A DNA stretch of 64,000 nucleotides from Segatella baroniae B14 (GCF_022024235.1 NZ_CP091799.1:1528001-1592000), one strand, 5' to 3'. Positions 28,948-40,114 are shown, counted from the first letter of the stretch. Notes: generated by a model not told the origin, from the letters alone. Program-made: numbers and translations.

Positions 28948-30852
28948 ATGGATAAGAACAAATATAGGCTTTTAAATCAGATCAAATATCCTTCAGACCT
29001 TCGCAAGCTGACAATAGAACAGCTTCCTCAGGTTTGTCAGGAACTCCGTGAAGATATTATCGAAGAAGTGTCTGTTAACCCCGGACATTTTGCATCTTCT
29101 CTTGGAGTTGTTGAGATAACTGTTGCCTTACATTATGTATTCAATACTCCTGAAGATCGCATTGTATGGGATGTCGGTCATCAGGCTTATGGCCATAAAA
29201 TCCTTACAGGAAGACGAGAAAAATTCAAGACCAACAGACAGCTTCATGGAATTTGTCCATTCCCTACACCCTTTGAAAGCGAATATGATACATTTACTTG
29301 TGGCCACGCATCCAACTCCATATCAGCAGCTCTTGGTATGGCCGTGGCAGCAAAACAGACAGGTAAATCTAATCGTCATGTTGTTGCTGTCATCGGTGAT
29401 GGCTCTATGAGCGGAGGACTGGCTTTTGAAGGTCTTAACAATGCGTCTTCTACTCCTAACGACATGCTCATCATTTTGAATGATAATGATATGAGTATTG
29501 ACCGTGCCGTGGGAGGTATGGAAAAATATCTGCTTAATCTAGATACCAATGAAACCTATAATCGCTTACGCTTTAAAGCCAGCCAATGGTTACATGCCAA
29601 AGGATATTTAAATGAAGACAGACGTAAAGGAATTATAAGACTCAACAATGCTCTAAAGAGTGCACTTGCTCATCAACAAAATATCTTTGAAGGCATGAAT
29701 ATCCGATACTTTGGACCTTTTGACGGCCATAACATCGAAGAGGTGGTAAGAGTACTTCAGCAAATCAAAGATATGAAAGGGCCAAAGCTCCTCCATCTTC
29801 ATACTGTTAAGGGTAAAGGATATAAACCTGCCGAGAAATCGGCTACAATATGGCATGCTCCTGGAAAATTTGATCCTAAGACAGGGAAACGAATTCTAGA
29901 AGATGATTCGAATACCCCTCCTAAATATCAGATAGTTTTTGGTGAAACCTTATTGGAACTTGCTCAAAAGAATGCAAAGATTGTCGGTGTAACACCGGCT
30001 ATGCCTACAGGATGCTCTATGAATATCATGCAAAAAGAAATGCCTGATCGCGTGTTCGATGTCGGCATTGCAGAGGGACATGCTGTAACCTTCTCTGGAG
30101 GTATGGCCAAAGATGGTTTGCAACCTTTCTGCAATATCTATAGTGCATTTAGCCAACGAGCATATGATAATGTCATTCATGATCTCGCTATACTGAAACT
30201 CCCTGTAGTACTTTGTTTAGATCGCGCCGGGTTAGTAGGTCAAGACGGTCCTACCCATCATGGTATATTCGATATTGCTGCGCTTCGCTCCGTACCTAAT
30301 ATTACCATTGCTTCACCTATGGATGAGCATGAACTGCGCAGACTGATGTACACAGCTCAACTACCTAACCAAGGCACCTTTGTTATCAGATATCCTAGAG
30401 GGAACAGTGAACACCTTGACTGGAAATGTCCTCTAGAGGAAATCAAGATAGGTACAGGTCGAATCATCCACGATGGTAATGATGTGGCCGTTATTACTTT
30501 AGGCCCTATCGGAAACGATGTGGAAAAAGTGATTCAGGAAATTGAATCTGACGAAGAAACCAAAAATATTTCTGTAGCTCATTATGACATCCGATTCGTG
30601 AAACCACTCGATAATAATCTGCTAACAGAAATCGGTAAAAAATTTAAACGTATCATCACCATTGAAGACGGTGTAAGAGATGGAGGCATGGGAAGTGCTA
30701 TATTGGAATGGATGGATGATCATCATTTCACTCCTGAAATCATCAGAATGGGTTTACCAACAGACCATTTCGTAGAACATGGAACGATAGATGAACTACG
30801 CGAACTGGTCGGATTAGACAATACAAGCATTAAGCAAGCAATTATACAATGA
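28948..30852 (+). CDS. dxs: 1-deoxy-D-xylulose-5-phosphate synthase
   Basis: Thiamine diphosphate enzyme that joins pyruvate and glyceraldehyde 3-phosphate, the first step of the MEP isoprenoid pathway. Visible motifs include [28 protein letters not shown], the TPP-binding [16 protein letters not shown], and the transketolase central and C-terminal domains with [15 protein letters not shown] and the terminal [11 protein letters not shown]. The 634-residue length is normal. It overlaps trkA by 4 bp (ATGA). Confidence 0.97.
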   Translation: MDKNKYRLLNQIKYPSDLRKLTIEQLPQVCQELREDIIEEVSVNPGHFASSLGVVEITVALHYVFNTPEDRIVWDVGHQAYGHKILTGRREKFKTNRQLHGICPFPTPFESEYDTFTCGHASNSISAALGMAVAAKQTGKSNRHVVAVIGDGSMSGGLAFEGLNNASSTPNDMLIILNDNDMSIDRAVGGMEKYLLNLDTNETYNRLRFKASQWLHAKGYLNEDRRKGIIRLNNALKSALAHQQNIFEGMNIRYFGPFDGHNIEEVVRVLQQIKDMKGPKLLHLHTVKGKGYKPAEKSATIWHAPGKFDPKTGKRILEDDSNTPPKYQIVFGETLLELAQKNAKIVGVTPAMPTGCSMNIMQKEMPDRVFDVGIAEGHAVTFSGGMAKDGLQPFCNIYSAFSQRAYDNVIHDLAILKLPVVLCLDRAGLVGQDGPTHHGIFDIAALRSVPNITIASPMDEHELRRLMYTAQLPNQGTFVIRYPRGNSEHLDWKCPLEEIKIGTGRIIHDGNDVAVITLGPIGNDVEKVIQEIESDEETKNISVAHYDIRFVKPLDNNLLTEIGKKFKRIITIEDGVRDGGMGSAILEWMDDHHFTPEIIRMGLPTDHFVEHGTIDELRELVGLDNTSIKQAIIQ

Positions 30853-32192
30853 AAATTATTATAGCTGGCGCTTATGCCATCGGTATACACCTCGCAAAAC
30901 TATTATCCCGCAACAATGAGGATATTACATTGATGGACGAGGACTTGGATAGATTAAGTCATATCAATGATGAATATGACTTACTGACCATGGAGGCCAA
31001 TCCAAGCTCTATCGAAGCCATGAAAGAAGCTGGTGTAGAACATGCAGACTTATACATCGGTGTGACACCTGACGAAGCACTGAACTTAAACTGCTGTATC
31101 ATGGCAAAGGCTCTCGGAGCCAAAAAAACGGTTGCAAAGATTGACAACCCTGAATTTACTGATCCAAAACTACAGGCTTTCTTTGATAATTTAGGTGTAA
31201 GTTCTCTGATTTATCCAGAAATGCTTGCGGCTATAGATATCAACAATGGTCTGAAAATGAGCTGGGTACGCCAACGATGGGATGTACACGATGGTGCCCT
31301 GGTAATGCTTGTCATCAAACTTCGTGAAGAATGTGAGATTCTGAACGAGCCACTCAAAAACATCTGTGGTCCAAATGATCCTTTCCATATTGTTGCTATC
31401 AAACGACAAGGTGAAACTATTATTCCTGGCGGTAATGATGAACTAAAGCTCTTCGATATGGCTTACTTCATGACTACCAAGAATTATATTCCTTATATCC
31501 GTACTATCGTTGGCAAAGAACACTATGCTGATGTGAAGAATGTCATGGTGATGGGAGCTGGCCAAACTGCTGTAAGAGCCATCAAGACGATGCCAAACTA
31601 TATGGGGGTAAAAATCATTGAAATCGACAATCAAAGATGTCAGGAACTCAACAATATTCTTGACGACAATGTACTGGTAATCAATGGAGATGGTCGAGAT
31701 GTTCCTCTTCTTATCGAAGAAGGTATCAAAAATACTCAAGCCTTTGTGGCACTAACAGGTAATGCTGAGACCAATATCTTAGCATGTCTTACTGCTAAAC
31801 GTCTTGGTGTGCGAAAAACGGTTGCTATGGTAGAAAATACGGACTATGTAGCCATGGCAGAAAATCTAGATATCGGTACCATTATCAACCGTAAAACTAT
31901 CGCTGCAAGCCGCATCTACCAGATGATGTTAGATGCAGACGTTATGAATGTAAGATTTTTAGACTCTGCAAATGCCGATGTGGCCGAGTTTATCGTTCAG
32001 GAAGGCGCTAAAGTAACCAAACACCCTGTTAAAGATTTAGGAATGCCGATAGGCGTTACTATCGGTGGCCTAGTACGCCAAGGTGAGGGTATGCTTGTTT
32101 CGGGTAATACACAGATTATGCCAGGAGACTCTGTCATGGTATTTTGTCATAATATCAATATGAAGAAGATCGAAAAATATTTCATTTCATGA
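30849..32192 (+). CDS. trkA: Trk potassium uptake regulatory protein TrkA
   Basis: Peripheral NAD(H)-binding subunit that gates TrkH. Two RCK units are visible. The first begins [19 protein letters not shown] with a degenerate glycine loop (AGAYAIG); the second begins [17 protein letters not shown] near residue 225. Each is followed by a TrkA-C domain. The length of 447 is normal. It overlaps dxs upstream and trkH downstream by 4 bp each, so the three genes are translationally coupled. Confidence 0.94.
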   Translation: MKIIIAGAYAIGIHLAKLLSRNNEDITLMDEDLDRLSHINDEYDLLTMEANPSSIEAMKEAGVEHADLYIGVTPDEALNLNCCIMAKALGAKKTVAKIDNPEFTDPKLQAFFDNLGVSSLIYPEMLAAIDINNGLKMSWVRQRWDVHDGALVMLVIKLREECEILNEPLKNICGPNDPFHIVAIKRQGETIIPGGNDELKLFDMAYFMTTKNYIPYIRTIVGKEHYADVKNVMVMGAGQTAVRAIKTMPNYMGVKIIEIDNQRCQELNNILDDNVLVINGDGRDVPLLIEEGIKNTQAFVALTGNAETNILACLTAKRLGVRKTVAMVENTDYVAMAENLDIGTIINRKTIAASRIYQMMLDADVMNVRFLDSANADVAEFIVQEGAKVTKHPVKDLGMPIGVTIGGLVRQGEGMLVSGNTQIMPGDSVMVFCHNINMKKIEKYFIS

Positions 32193-33649
32193 TCAACTGG
32201 AAAATTATATATAAGGTCATAGGACAGTTGCTTTTTCTAGAAGCAACCTTAATGTTCTACTGCACGATCTTATCCTTTTGCTATCGTGAAGACGACTCTC
32301 TTGCTTTTGTTGTTTCTACGATTACTACAGTATTAGCAGGATTTATCCTAAAGATTTTAGGCAGAAAAGAAGCATCCAACAACTTATCAAGAAGAGAAGC
32401 TTATCTGGTTGTGGCTCTTACTTGGGTTGTTTTTAGTCTTTTTGGCACCCTACCATTTATGATTAGTGGTTACATTGCTAATTTTACAGATGCTTATTTC
32501 GAGACGATGTCTGGATTTACTACAACAGGAGCAACCATCATTGACTCCGTAGAGATACTGCCACATGGTCTGCTATTCTGGCGGTCGCTAAGTCAATGGA
32601 TAGGAGGTTTAGGTATTGTTTTCTTCACCATAGCCTTACTCCCTTCACTTGTGGGAGGAAACGTAAGAATCTTTGCTGCAGAAGCTACGGGACCGATTAA
32701 ATCAAAATTGCATCCTCGACTATCTACCAGTGCTAAATGGATTTGGTTAGTCTACATTATCTTGACCATCGGATGCACATTAGGCTATTACATCGGCGGA
32801 ATGAATGTTTTCGACAGTATCAATTACGCCATGACAACAACAGCTACCGGTGGTTTTGCTACTCATGACACCAGTATTGAATTTTTCAATTCTAAGACTA
32901 TAGAGTACGTCTGTATCATATTCACGTTCTTATCAGGAACAAACTTTACCTTACTCTACTTTTCTCTTTCTAAGTTGAGATTCAAGGAACTATGGAAAAA
33001 TTCAGAATTCAGACTATATTTATTCTCCATCCTGTTTTTTTCAACATTCATTGCGGTAGAACTGATTATTAGAAATCATTATCATCTTGAATATGCTATA
33101 CGTTGTGGACTTTTCCAAGTGGTGTCATTTATAACAACAACAGGTCTATTCAACGATAATGCAGGTACATGGCCGCATGTTACCTGGATAGCTCTAGCCG
33201 TATGTATGTTCTTAGGTGGATCTTCCGGAAGTACTGCCGGTGGTTTCAAGAGCATTCGTGGTGTCATGATACTCAAGATTATCCGCAACGAACTCAAGCA
33301 GATACTCCATCCTAATGCCGTACTACCACTAAAAGTTGATGGAACAAATGTTCCCAATCAAAAACGCGTAACGTTATTAGCCTATCTGGCAACTTATATT
33401 ATTCTTTTCATGATATCATCCTTTGTAATGACAGCTGCGGGTATCGACTATGTGAACTCCACAACTATTACATTGAGTGCTATTGGCAATGTGGGACCTT
33501 CGCTTGGAATGCCTATTGGACCAACCATGAGTTGGAGCAGCCTACCAGACTTTGCAAAATGGATATGCTCACTCATGATGCTTGTAGGACGTCTAGAAAT
33601 ATTCACCGTATTGGTTATTTTCACACCACAATTCTGGAGAGGTCGCTAA
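32189..33649 (+). CDS. trkH: Trk-type potassium uptake transporter TrkH
   Basis: Membrane pore subunit with about ten helices and the four selectivity-loop segments of the superfamily, including SGFTTTGATI, TTTATGGFATHD, TTTGLFND and SAIGNVGPSLG. The GGSSGSTAGGFKSIR loop is also characteristic. The 486-residue length is normal. Coupled to trkA by overlap. Confidence 0.95.
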   Translation: MINWKIIYKVIGQLLFLEATLMFYCTILSFCYREDDSLAFVVSTITTVLAGFILKILGRKEASNNLSRREAYLVVALTWVVFSLFGTLPFMISGYIANFTDAYFETMSGFTTTGATIIDSVEILPHGLLFWRSLSQWIGGLGIVFFTIALLPSLVGGNVRIFAAEATGPIKSKLHPRLSTSAKWIWLVYIILTIGCTLGYYIGGMNVFDSINYAMTTTATGGFATHDTSIEFFNSKTIEYVCIIFTFLSGTNFTLLYFSLSKLRFKELWKNSEFRLYLFSILFFSTFIAVELIIRNHYHLEYAIRCGLFQVVSFITTTGLFNDNAGTWPHVTWIALAVCMFLGGSSGSTAGGFKSIRGVMILKIIRNELKQILHPNAVLPLKVDGTNVPNQKRVTLLAYLATYIILFMISSFVMTAAGIDYVNSTTITLSAIGNVGPSLGMPIGPTMSWSSLPDFAKWICSLMMLVGRLEIFTVLVIFTPQFWRGR

Positions 33650-33674
33650 AAAAAACCTAAATAAAATATACGAA

Positions 33675-34637
33675 ATGAAACCATTAAAATTTTCTCCCCT
33701 TTTGAAATCAACCCTTTGGGGTGGTGACAAAATCATTCCCTTCAAACACCTTGACTGTAATCAAAAAGACGTTGGTGAAAGTTGGGAAATTTCAGGTGTC
33801 AAGGATAACGAATCTATCGTTTCTGCTGGGGAATATCAAGGAGTAAAACTCAACGATGTTGTTGCCCAATTAAAAGACAAATTATTGGGCAAAGAAAATT
33901 ATGCTCGCTTTGGCAATGAATTTCCACTTTTAATTAAATTTATCGATGCTCGTCAACAGCTATCCATTCAAGTTCATCCTTCTGACGAAATCGCAAAGCG
34001 CCAAGGCAAGGAACGTGGAAAAACAGAGATGTGGTACATTATGGATGGTGAACCTGACGCAAAACTGAGAAGTGGTCTGAAAAATAAGATTACTCCAGAG
34101 GAATATAAGGAAATGGTAGATAACGACACGATTACAGATGCTATCGCTGAGTATCAAGTGAAGGAAGGAGACTGTTTCTTTTTGCCTGCAGGACGCATTC
34201 ACAGTATTGGTGCAGGATGCTTCTTAGCAGAAATACAGCAGACTAGTGATGTTACCTATCGTATCTATGACTTCAAACGTAAAGACAAAAATGGCAACTA
34301 TCGTCAACTTCACACCCAACAAGCTGCAGAATGTATCGATTATCATGTAGAGAGCAACTACCGAACTGAATATACACCGGAGAAAAATAAAGGCGTAAAT
34401 ATGGTAAACTGTCCATTCTTCACTACCTCTGTATATGATTTGGATGAGCCGATGACTCTTGATTATTCTGAACTTGACAGTTTTGTTATTCTTATAGGCA
34501 TTAAGGGTGAAGGTATCCTAAAGGATAACGAAGGCAATGAGGTAACTCTGCGTGAAGGAGAATCAATTCTCTACCCTGCTACAACAGAAACGATTACTGT
34601 TAGCGGAACAATTAAATTTCTTGAAACTTATATCTAA
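33675..34637 (+). CDS. manA: Mannose-6-phosphate isomerase, class I
   Basis: Interconverts mannose 6-phosphate and fructose 6-phosphate. The zinc site is visible in IQVHPSDE (Gln99, His101), KTEMWYIM (Glu) and LPAGRIHSIGAGC (His). STLWGGDKI and GESWEISG are at the N-terminus. The 320-residue length matches short bacterial ManA. It follows trkH by 25 bp and ends at a strong terminator, so it may share the dxs-trkAH transcript. Confidence 0.94.
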   Translation: MKPLKFSPLLKSTLWGGDKIIPFKHLDCNQKDVGESWEISGVKDNESIVSAGEYQGVKLNDVVAQLKDKLLGKENYARFGNEFPLLIKFIDARQQLSIQVHPSDEIAKRQGKERGKTEMWYIMDGEPDAKLRSGLKNKITPEEYKEMVDNDTITDAIAEYQVKEGDCFFLPAGRIHSIGAGCFLAEIQQTSDVTYRIYDFKRKDKNGNYRQLHTQQAAECIDYHVESNYRTEYTPEKNKGVNMVNCPFFTTSVYDLDEPMTLDYSELDSFVILIGIKGEGILKDNEGNEVTLREGESILYPATTETITVSGTIKFLETYI

Positions 34638-34654
34638 TTATAATAAGATGCAAC

Positions 34655-34690
34655 AAAAAGTCGATTGGTCCATTGACCAGTCGACTTTTT
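34655..34690. terminator. Bidirectional terminator after manA
   Basis: AAAAAGTCGA.TGGTC pairs with GACCA.TCGACTTTTT around CATT. It has T runs on both strands and lies 6 bp from the stop of the convergent DUF4435 gene. Confidence 0.85.
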
Positions 34691-34696
34691 ATTTTA

Positions 34697-35695
34697 TCAA
34701 GAGGTTTCTTCTATATATTTTGCCAAATCATTAACAATTTGTTTATATTGAGGAGCAAAAACAAAGCCTAAGTTTTTTTTCAACATGGCCTTTATCGGCA
34801 GCACACTATTCTCATAACACGTCATCTCTGTCTCCTTCTGTGCACTGTGTATGCTCTGCTCATCAATTTCTCGTAAACGCTGCTCCACCAAATGACTACA
34901 TATTTTATTTAATAATGGAGAAGTAAACTTATCAAATAAATGATGACCTTGTATATAAAGATATGTATTTTCGGGTGAAACTCCCAAATTACGTAAACGC
35001 TCTTCCGTTAACTTCCACTGTCCTGCCACATCCGGATAATTTTGTTCTAAGACATGTACACGAGCACGGACTTTCTCCTCCAAACGATCTAAAAGACTCC
35101 ATGGATTCTTGTTATGCAGATGCCTCATCTCTATTACACTATTAAAGTCTGACATCGTAAATGCATTAAAATAAGAGCTACAAGCCAACGAAATATTCCA
35201 TACAAACAACGGATAGATAATTTTGGAAAAACGAGAAAAATAATCGACAAAATCAAAATCCAGTGAATCGTTAAGCGTTACTGCCACACACACATTATGA
35301 AGTGATGGAGCATAGCACTGAAAATTTTCTATCGCATAAACATAAGTATGAAAAATATAGGGACTATCTAGCATTTCGCGAGAAGACTGGGTATATCCCG
35401 ATTTCAGATAATCATAGTCTGCATCAACACAAGCTATCATATCTTTACCTAATCCCTTTTTCATATTTGTAATCGCTGCTTTTTTGCCTCGCTCAAGCGT
35501 ATTATCTCGAGTAGGAAGCATCACTTCAAAATATCGAGTTTCATCTTCAAACTGACTAAGAATAGTCCGCCAGAAATATACATCATCATAACTTTCTACA
35601 TAGGCAACAATTCTCCGACGAGCTGACTTGGAAGTCAACTGATTAGCTGCCTCTATATACTTTGAAGTAATATTATCCACTAACCGACTGCCCAT
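34697..35695 (-). CDS. DUF4435 (TOPRIM-like) protein, partner of the adjacent ATPase
   Basis: 332 residues from the ATG at 35695. That start is preceded by a purine-rich GGTGGAGG about 7 bp upstream, rare in this window; a GTG at 35710 would add five residues. The N-terminal half looks like a TOPRIM fold: YVESYDDVYFWR (Glu34 and Asp37/38) and IACVDADYDYL (Asp91, Asp93, Asp95) give the Glu plus DxD set. The middle and C-terminal parts (YAIENFQCYAPS, FDKFTSPLLNKI) fit DUF4435. DUF4435 is the family of AriB, the nuclease effector of PARIS. It follows the ATPase gene immediately. Confidence 0.8.
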   Translation of the reverse strand: MGSRLVDNITSKYIEAANQLTSKSARRRIVAYVESYDDVYFWRTILSQFEDETRYFEVMLPTRDNTLERGKKAAITNMKKGLGKDMIACVDADYDYLKSGYTQSSREMLDSPYIFHTYVYAIENFQCYAPSLHNVCVAVTLNDSLDFDFVDYFSRFSKIIYPLFVWNISLACSSYFNAFTMSDFNSVIEMRHLHNKNPWSLLDRLEEKVRARVHVLEQNYPDVAGQWKLTEERLRNLGVSPENTYLYIQGHHLFDKFTSPLLNKICSHLVEQRLREIDEQSIHSAQKETEMTCYENSVLPIKAMLKKNLGFVFAPQYKQIVNDLAKYIEETS

Positions 35696-35710
35696 ACGCA
35701 GAACCTCCAC

Positions 35711-36529
35711 CTAATTAATTGTAATATCAGTTACTTCTGTCACCTTGTCTGCCCATCCGTTCATGACAACAGCCGGACTATGTGTAGTCATGATTAACTG
35801 CACATTCGGATTCAACTTCATAACCAACTCAATCAAACGTTTCTGCCACTCAAAATGAAGGCTTACCTCTGGCTCATCCATAAAAAGCACGTATGGATTA
35901 TTATCTTCAACCAAAACAGTTAACAAAATAGCTAACATCTGCTTTTCACCACTAGATAACTGATAAGGTTCCAAGAGTTCACCGAGTTGAGAGAATTTTA
36001 TTTCATTCTCTGTACGAACAATTTTCTTGCCGGTTTCTTTAAACAAATCATCTATCATATCCTGGAAAAGCTTTTTCGGTGCACTTAAAGCCTGAGCTTG
36101 TTCTGCAGCATCCGGTTGTCCACTCTGTAATACTTGAATGATACGATTACCGATATTTACTTGATAATCCAGATACTTACGCTGTAACTGAAAAATCTGC
36201 CAATCCATCTCCGTCGCCATAGACAGATCTATCTTACTAATAGTTTCCAAATTTAATAAGGGACGATCAAACGAGCGAATCACATCATAACGAATCCATT
36301 TTGCATCAACAGGACTCACTTTAAGATGAACACCCTTAAGCATATGACTAGGAAACTCACCTCCATAACTTAAGCCCTTGATAACCTTAGTCAAAATAGT
36401 ACTCTTACCGACACCATTTACTCCACTCAGAATATTTACCTGTCGATCAAGGTTCCACAAAATATGCTTCGTTCCACTCCAGAGCGAATCAATCTCAATT
36501 TGCTGTATGTAATCAGCGTACTTTAGCAT
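35711..36529 (-). CDS. Compact ABC-type/AAA ATPase (PARIS AriA-like or AAA_21)
   Basis: 272 residues with the full nucleotide-binding set: Walker A GVNGVGKST (36-44), signature LSSGEKQ (191-197), Walker B VLFMDEPEVSLH (Asp218, Glu219) and switch His250 in TTHSP. There is no zinc hook or long coiled coil, only a helical insert at about residues 100-170. The pair ATPase plus DUF4435 TOPRIM is the architecture of the PARIS anti-phage system, although AriA proteins as I know them are larger. The DUF4435 gene starts within 16 bp of its stop. Confidence 0.82.
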   Translation of the reverse strand: MLKYADYIQQIEIDSLWSGTKHILWNLDRQVNILSGVNGVGKSTILTKVIKGLSYGGEFPSHMLKGVHLKVSPVDAKWIRYDVIRSFDRPLLNLETISKIDLSMATEMDWQIFQLQRKYLDYQVNIGNRIIQVLQSGQPDAAEQAQALSAPKKLFQDMIDDLFKETGKKIVRTENEIKFSQLGELLEPYQLSSGEKQMLAILLTVLVEDNNPYVLFMDEPEVSLHFEWQKRLIELVMKLNPNVQLIMTTHSPAVVMNGWADKVTEVTDITIN

Positions 36530-36552
36530 AGTCTCTTTGTTTTGTTCTCATG

Positions 36553-36582
36553 CAAACATACACATTTTTTCTGACTTGCAAA
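36553..36582 (-). promoter_or_regulatory. Promoter of the ATPase-DUF4435 pair
   Basis: The minus strand shows TTTG (36579-36582), an 18-bp spacer and TATGTTTG (36553-36560), about 23 bp upstream of the ATPase ATG. Confidence 0.65.
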
Positions 36583-36636
36583 ATGTATTTCTCTGAAAAA
36601 ATGCAAACATTATTCCGCTATAGCCCATCTTTTTAG

Positions 36637-36644
36637 TACCTTTG
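36637..36644 (+). promoter_or_regulatory. Promoter -7 box of the DMT transporter gene
   Basis: TACCTTTG matches TAnnTTTG, 38 bp upstream of the ATG. Confidence 0.5.
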
Positions 36645-36682
36645 CAGCAGATTTTAAGGTAAAAAAGATAAATAACATTTAG

Positions 36683-37597
36683 ATGACAAACAATAAAGCG
36701 TTAACTGCTCATTTAAGTATGTTTGGTGCAGAAGTCTTCTGGGGACTCATGGCACCATTAGCCAAAGATGCAATGACCCATGGTCTAGATGGTATAGACA
36801 TGGTATCATTCAGAGTTTTAGGCGGATGTATTCTATTTTGGATAGCTTCCATTTTTGCGCCAAAAGAAAATGTACCTTGGAAAGACAAACTTATGTTTGC
36901 TGGTGCAGCTATATTCGGTTTAGTTTGCAATCAGTGTTGCTACACGATCGGCTTAAGCATCACCTCACCTATGAATGCCAGCATCATGACTACATCCATG
37001 CCTATCTTTGCCATGATACTCTCGTTTTTCATTCTTAAAGAGCCAATAACTTGGAAAAAAACAGTAGGAGTAATTCTAGGATGTAGTGGTGCTCTTATTC
37101 TCATCACTTCTAGTGCAACCGCTATCAATACTAAAGTAGGTGACACCAGAGGTGACTTATTATGTCTTGCAGCCCAACTGTCATTTGCATTGTACCTAGC
37201 GCTATTCAGCCCTATTATAAAAAGATACTCGGTATTTACCATTAATAAATGGATGTTCCTATGGGCTTCATTCCTATTATTACCATTTACAGCAAACCAT
37301 GTATCACAAATAGAATGGAGTACTACTCCACTACAAACTTGGCTTGAAGCTGGCTATGTGGTATTTTTCGGTACCTTTATCGGTTATATACTAACAATGA
37401 TAGGACAGCGTGTTCTACGTCCTACTGTCGTAAGTATATACAACTATATCCAACCAATTGTCTCTGTAGCTGTAAGCATCTGCATGGGACTTGGATTGTT
37501 CACTATTTTCCAAGGATTAGCAATCATCCTCGTATTTTCTGGAGTATGGCTAGTCATCAAATCTAAGTCGAAAAAAGACATCGAAAAAGCAGAATAA
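36683..37597 (+). CDS. DMT-superfamily (EamA) transporter
   Basis: 304 residues with ten predicted membrane helices in two EamA repeats (about residues 8-135 and 155-290). The FGAEVFWGLMAPLAKDAM start and the SITSPMNASIMTTSMPIFAMILSFF helix are typical of drug/metabolite exporters. The substrate is unknown. Monocistronic, with its own promoter and terminator. Confidence 0.88.
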   Translation: MTNNKALTAHLSMFGAEVFWGLMAPLAKDAMTHGLDGIDMVSFRVLGGCILFWIASIFAPKENVPWKDKLMFAGAAIFGLVCNQCCYTIGLSITSPMNASIMTTSMPIFAMILSFFILKEPITWKKTVGVILGCSGALILITSSATAINTKVGDTRGDLLCLAAQLSFALYLALFSPIIKRYSVFTINKWMFLWASFLLLPFTANHVSQIEWSTTPLQTWLEAGYVVFFGTFIGYILTMIGQRVLRPTVVSIYNYIQPIVSVAVSICMGLGLFTIFQGLAIILVFSGVWLVIKSKSKKDIEKAE

Positions 37598-37619
37598 CGC
37601 TCAATAATCCCTATGAAAT

Positions 37620-37668
37620 AAGGCATTTTATACCAAATACCACAAATATGGTATATAGAATGCCTTTT
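37620..37668 (+). terminator. Terminator after the DMT transporter
   Basis: AAGGCATT..TATACCA pairs with TGGTATA..AATGCCTT with a two-base bulge and a 13-base loop, then six T. Confidence 0.75.
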
Positions 37669-37676
37669 TTGTGCTA

Positions 37677-37707
37677 TTGTCCTACTCTATTTTTTGCCTT
37701 ATCTTTG
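37677..37707 (+). promoter_or_regulatory. metY promoter
   Basis: TTG at 37677-37679, a 20-bp spacer and TATCTTTG at 37700-37707, 58 bp upstream of the metY ATG. Confidence 0.65.
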
Positions 37708-37765
37708 CAATCGTAAAATAAAACTAGAAATTAAAGAATAAAAAAATAAAAGAAAGGACTAGATT

Positions 37766-39052
37766 ATGAGCAACGAAAAGAAACTTCACTTCGAGACACT
37801 TCAACTTCACGTAGGCCAGGAACAGGCAGATCCAACAACTGACTCACGTGCAGTGCCAATCTACCAAACTACCTCTTATGTTTTTCATAGTGCTCAGCAT
37901 GCTTCAGACCGTTTCCATCTGAAAGATGCAGGTAATATTTATGGTCGTCTAACAAACACAACACAAGGTGTCTTCGAAGAGCGAGTAGCTGCTCTAGAAG
38001 GTGGTGTTGGAGCTTTAGCTGTAGCTTCTGGAGCAGCAGCCGTAACCTATGCAATTACCAACCTGGCATTCGCTGGTGACCATGTAGTAGCAACTAAGAC
38101 TATTTATGGTGGTACATATAATCTTCTCAAGCACACATTAACTAGATATGGTATCGAAACAACTTTCGTAGACCCAGATAACTATGATGAGTTAGAAGCT
38201 GCTATCAAGCCAAATACCAAATTAGTATTCATTGAGACATTAGGTAATCCAAACTCAAATATCTCAGACATCGAGCGAACTGCAGAAATCGCTCACAAGA
38301 ACGGAATTCCTGTTGTTATCGATAACACCTTTGGTACACCTTTTTTAATTAGACCATTGGAACACGGAGCTGATATCGTTGTACACTCTGCTACTAAGTT
38401 TATAGGTGGTCATGGTACATCTCTCGGTGGTGTTATCGTAGATGGTGGTAAATTCGATTGGTTCCAGAATGACAAATTCCCAGGTTTTACACAGCCTGAC
38501 GCTTCATACTATGGCTTAAAATTCGGTGAACTTCCTGCTCCATTCGCAACACGTGTTCGCGCATTATTGCTCCGTGATGAAGGTGCAAGTATTTCTCCAT
38601 TTAATGCATGGGTATTACTTCAAGGCCTTGAGACACTATCTCTTCGTGTAGAACGCCATATCTTCAACACCAAGAAGATTATCGAATATCTACAATCTCA
38701 ACCATTAGTTAAGAAAATTAATCACCCTTCATTGGAAAGTCATCCAAATCATGACTTGTACAACCGCTACTTCCCAGAAGGTGCAGGTTCAATCTTTACA
38801 TTCGAAATCGAAGGTGGTCAACAAAAGGCATGGGATTTCATTGATAGTCTTAAAATCTTCTCTAATCTTGCTAACGTTGCTGATGTGAAATCTCTTATTG
38901 TTCATCCAAAGAGCACAACTCACTCTGAGCTTAGCGAGGAAGAAGCAAATGAACAGGGTATCTTTGACGGAACAATCCGTTTGAGTATCGGTACCGAACA
39001 TTACGAAGACCTCATAGAAGATCTCGATCAGGCTTTCAAGGCTATTCAATAA
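37766..39052 (+). CDS. metY: O-acetylhomoserine sulfhydrylase (PLP enzyme)
   Basis: Makes homocysteine from O-acetylhomoserine and sulfide. It is a Cys/Met-metabolism PLP enzyme of 428 residues with [10 protein letters not shown] at the start, [16 protein letters not shown], the PLP lysine Lys211 in [11 protein letters not shown], and the C-terminal [11 protein letters not shown] motif. Length and the GQEQADP N-terminus favour O-acetylhomoserine sulfhydrylase over cystathionine gamma-synthase. cysK follows 42 bp later without a terminator, so the two sulfide-assimilating enzymes are probably co-expressed. Confidence 0.94.
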   Translation: MSNEKKLHFETLQLHVGQEQADPTTDSRAVPIYQTTSYVFHSAQHASDRFHLKDAGNIYGRLTNTTQGVFEERVAALEGGVGALAVASGAAAVTYAITNLAFAGDHVVATKTIYGGTYNLLKHTLTRYGIETTFVDPDNYDELEAAIKPNTKLVFIETLGNPNSNISDIERTAEIAHKNGIPVVIDNTFGTPFLIRPLEHGADIVVHSATKFIGGHGTSLGGVIVDGGKFDWFQNDKFPGFTQPDASYYGLKFGELPAPFATRVRALLLRDEGASISPFNAWVLLQGLETLSLRVERHIFNTKKIIEYLQSQPLVKKINHPSLESHPNHDLYNRYFPEGAGSIFTFEIEGGQQKAWDFIDSLKIFSNLANVADVKSLIVHPKSTTHSELSEEEANEQGIFDGTIRLSIGTEHYEDLIEDLDQAFKAIQ

Positions 39053-39094
39053 TTCAACATAAATAATAGAGAAAAAATTATAATAGTTACAACT

Positions 39095-40042
39095 ATGGCA
39101 AAGATATATAAGCAAATAACCGACTTGGTCGGTAATACTCCACTTGTAGAACTGAGCAAATATTCATCACTAAAAGGAGTAACAACACCTATCATCGCAA
39201 AGGTAGAATCTTTCAACCCTGGTGGAAGTGTTAAAGATCGTATTGCCTTCGCTATGATTGAGGATGCCGAACAAAAAGGCTTACTGAAACCAGGAGCAAC
39301 GATTATCGAACCGACTAGCGGTAATACCGGTGTAGGTTTGGCTCTTGTATCTGCAGTGAAAGGCTATCACCTCATTCTTACTATGCCAGAAACTATGAGC
39401 ATCGAACGCAGAAATTTGGTAAAGGCCTATGGTGCAGAGGTAAGACTCACTAAAGGTAGTGACGGTATGCCTGGAGCTATCAAGGCTGCTGAAGAATTGA
39501 GAGATTCGATCCCAGGAAGTATCATCCTAGGCCAATTTGTTAACCCAGCTAACCCTGCTAAGCACTATGCTACTACAGGTCCTGAAATTTGGGCTGACAC
39601 AGATGGCGAAATTGATATCTTTGTAGCAGGTGTTGGTACCGGTGGAACAATTTCTGGTATTGCAAAATACTTGAAGGAAAAGAATCCAAATATCAAAGTC
39701 ATTGCTGTAGAACCAGCAACTTCTCCAGTACTGAATGGTGGTAAAAGTGGTCCTCACAAGATTCAAGGTATAGGTGCAGGATTCGTTCCAAAAACGTATA
39801 GCGGTGAATATGTTGACGAAGTTCTCGATATAGACAATGATGCAGCTATTCTCGCAGGAAGACAGTTGGCACAGACAGAAGGTCTATTGGTGGGTATTTC
39901 TTCTGGTGCAGCAGCTTACGGTGCTATCGAAGTAGCTAAACGCCCAGAAAACGCAGGTAAAAAGATCGTCGCTCTTCTTCCTGATACAGGTGAACGCTAT
40001 CTCTCAACTGTACTCTTTGCATTTGAAGAATATCCTCTTTAA
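39095..40042 (+). CDS. cysK: Cysteine synthase A
   Basis: Condenses O-acetylserine and sulfide to cysteine. The PLP lysine is Lys47 in NPGGSVKDR. The substrate loop TSGNTG is at 74-79, the GTGGT phosphate-binding loop lies near residue 175, and the C-terminal [12 protein letters not shown] is present. The 315-residue length is normal. It is the second gene after metY. Confidence 0.96.
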   Translation: MAKIYKQITDLVGNTPLVELSKYSSLKGVTTPIIAKVESFNPGGSVKDRIAFAMIEDAEQKGLLKPGATIIEPTSGNTGVGLALVSAVKGYHLILTMPETMSIERRNLVKAYGAEVRLTKGSDGMPGAIKAAEELRDSIPGSIILGQFVNPANPAKHYATTGPEIWADTDGEIDIFVAGVGTGGTISGIAKYLKEKNPNIKVIAVEPATSPVLNGGKSGPHKIQGIGAGFVPKTYSGEYVDEVLDIDNDAAILAGRQLAQTEGLLVGISSGAAAYGAIEVAKRPENAGKKIVALLPDTGERYLSTVLFAFEEYPL

Positions 40043-40071
40043 GCAAATCATTTAAAAATTAATCATAAATT

Positions 40072-40107
40072 AAACGGGCTTTAATCAGAAAGTCCGTTTT
40101 TTTTTTT
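40072..40107 (+). terminator. Terminator after cysK
   Basis: AAACGG.CTTT pairs with AAAG.CCGTTT, followed by a long T run. Confidence 0.8.
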
Positions 40108-40114
40108 ATCTTTG
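40107..40114 (+). promoter_or_regulatory. Promoter -7 box of the AraC gene
   Basis: TATCTTTG overlaps the end of the cysK terminator T run and lies about 53 bp upstream of the AraC-family ATG. Confidence 0.5.
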
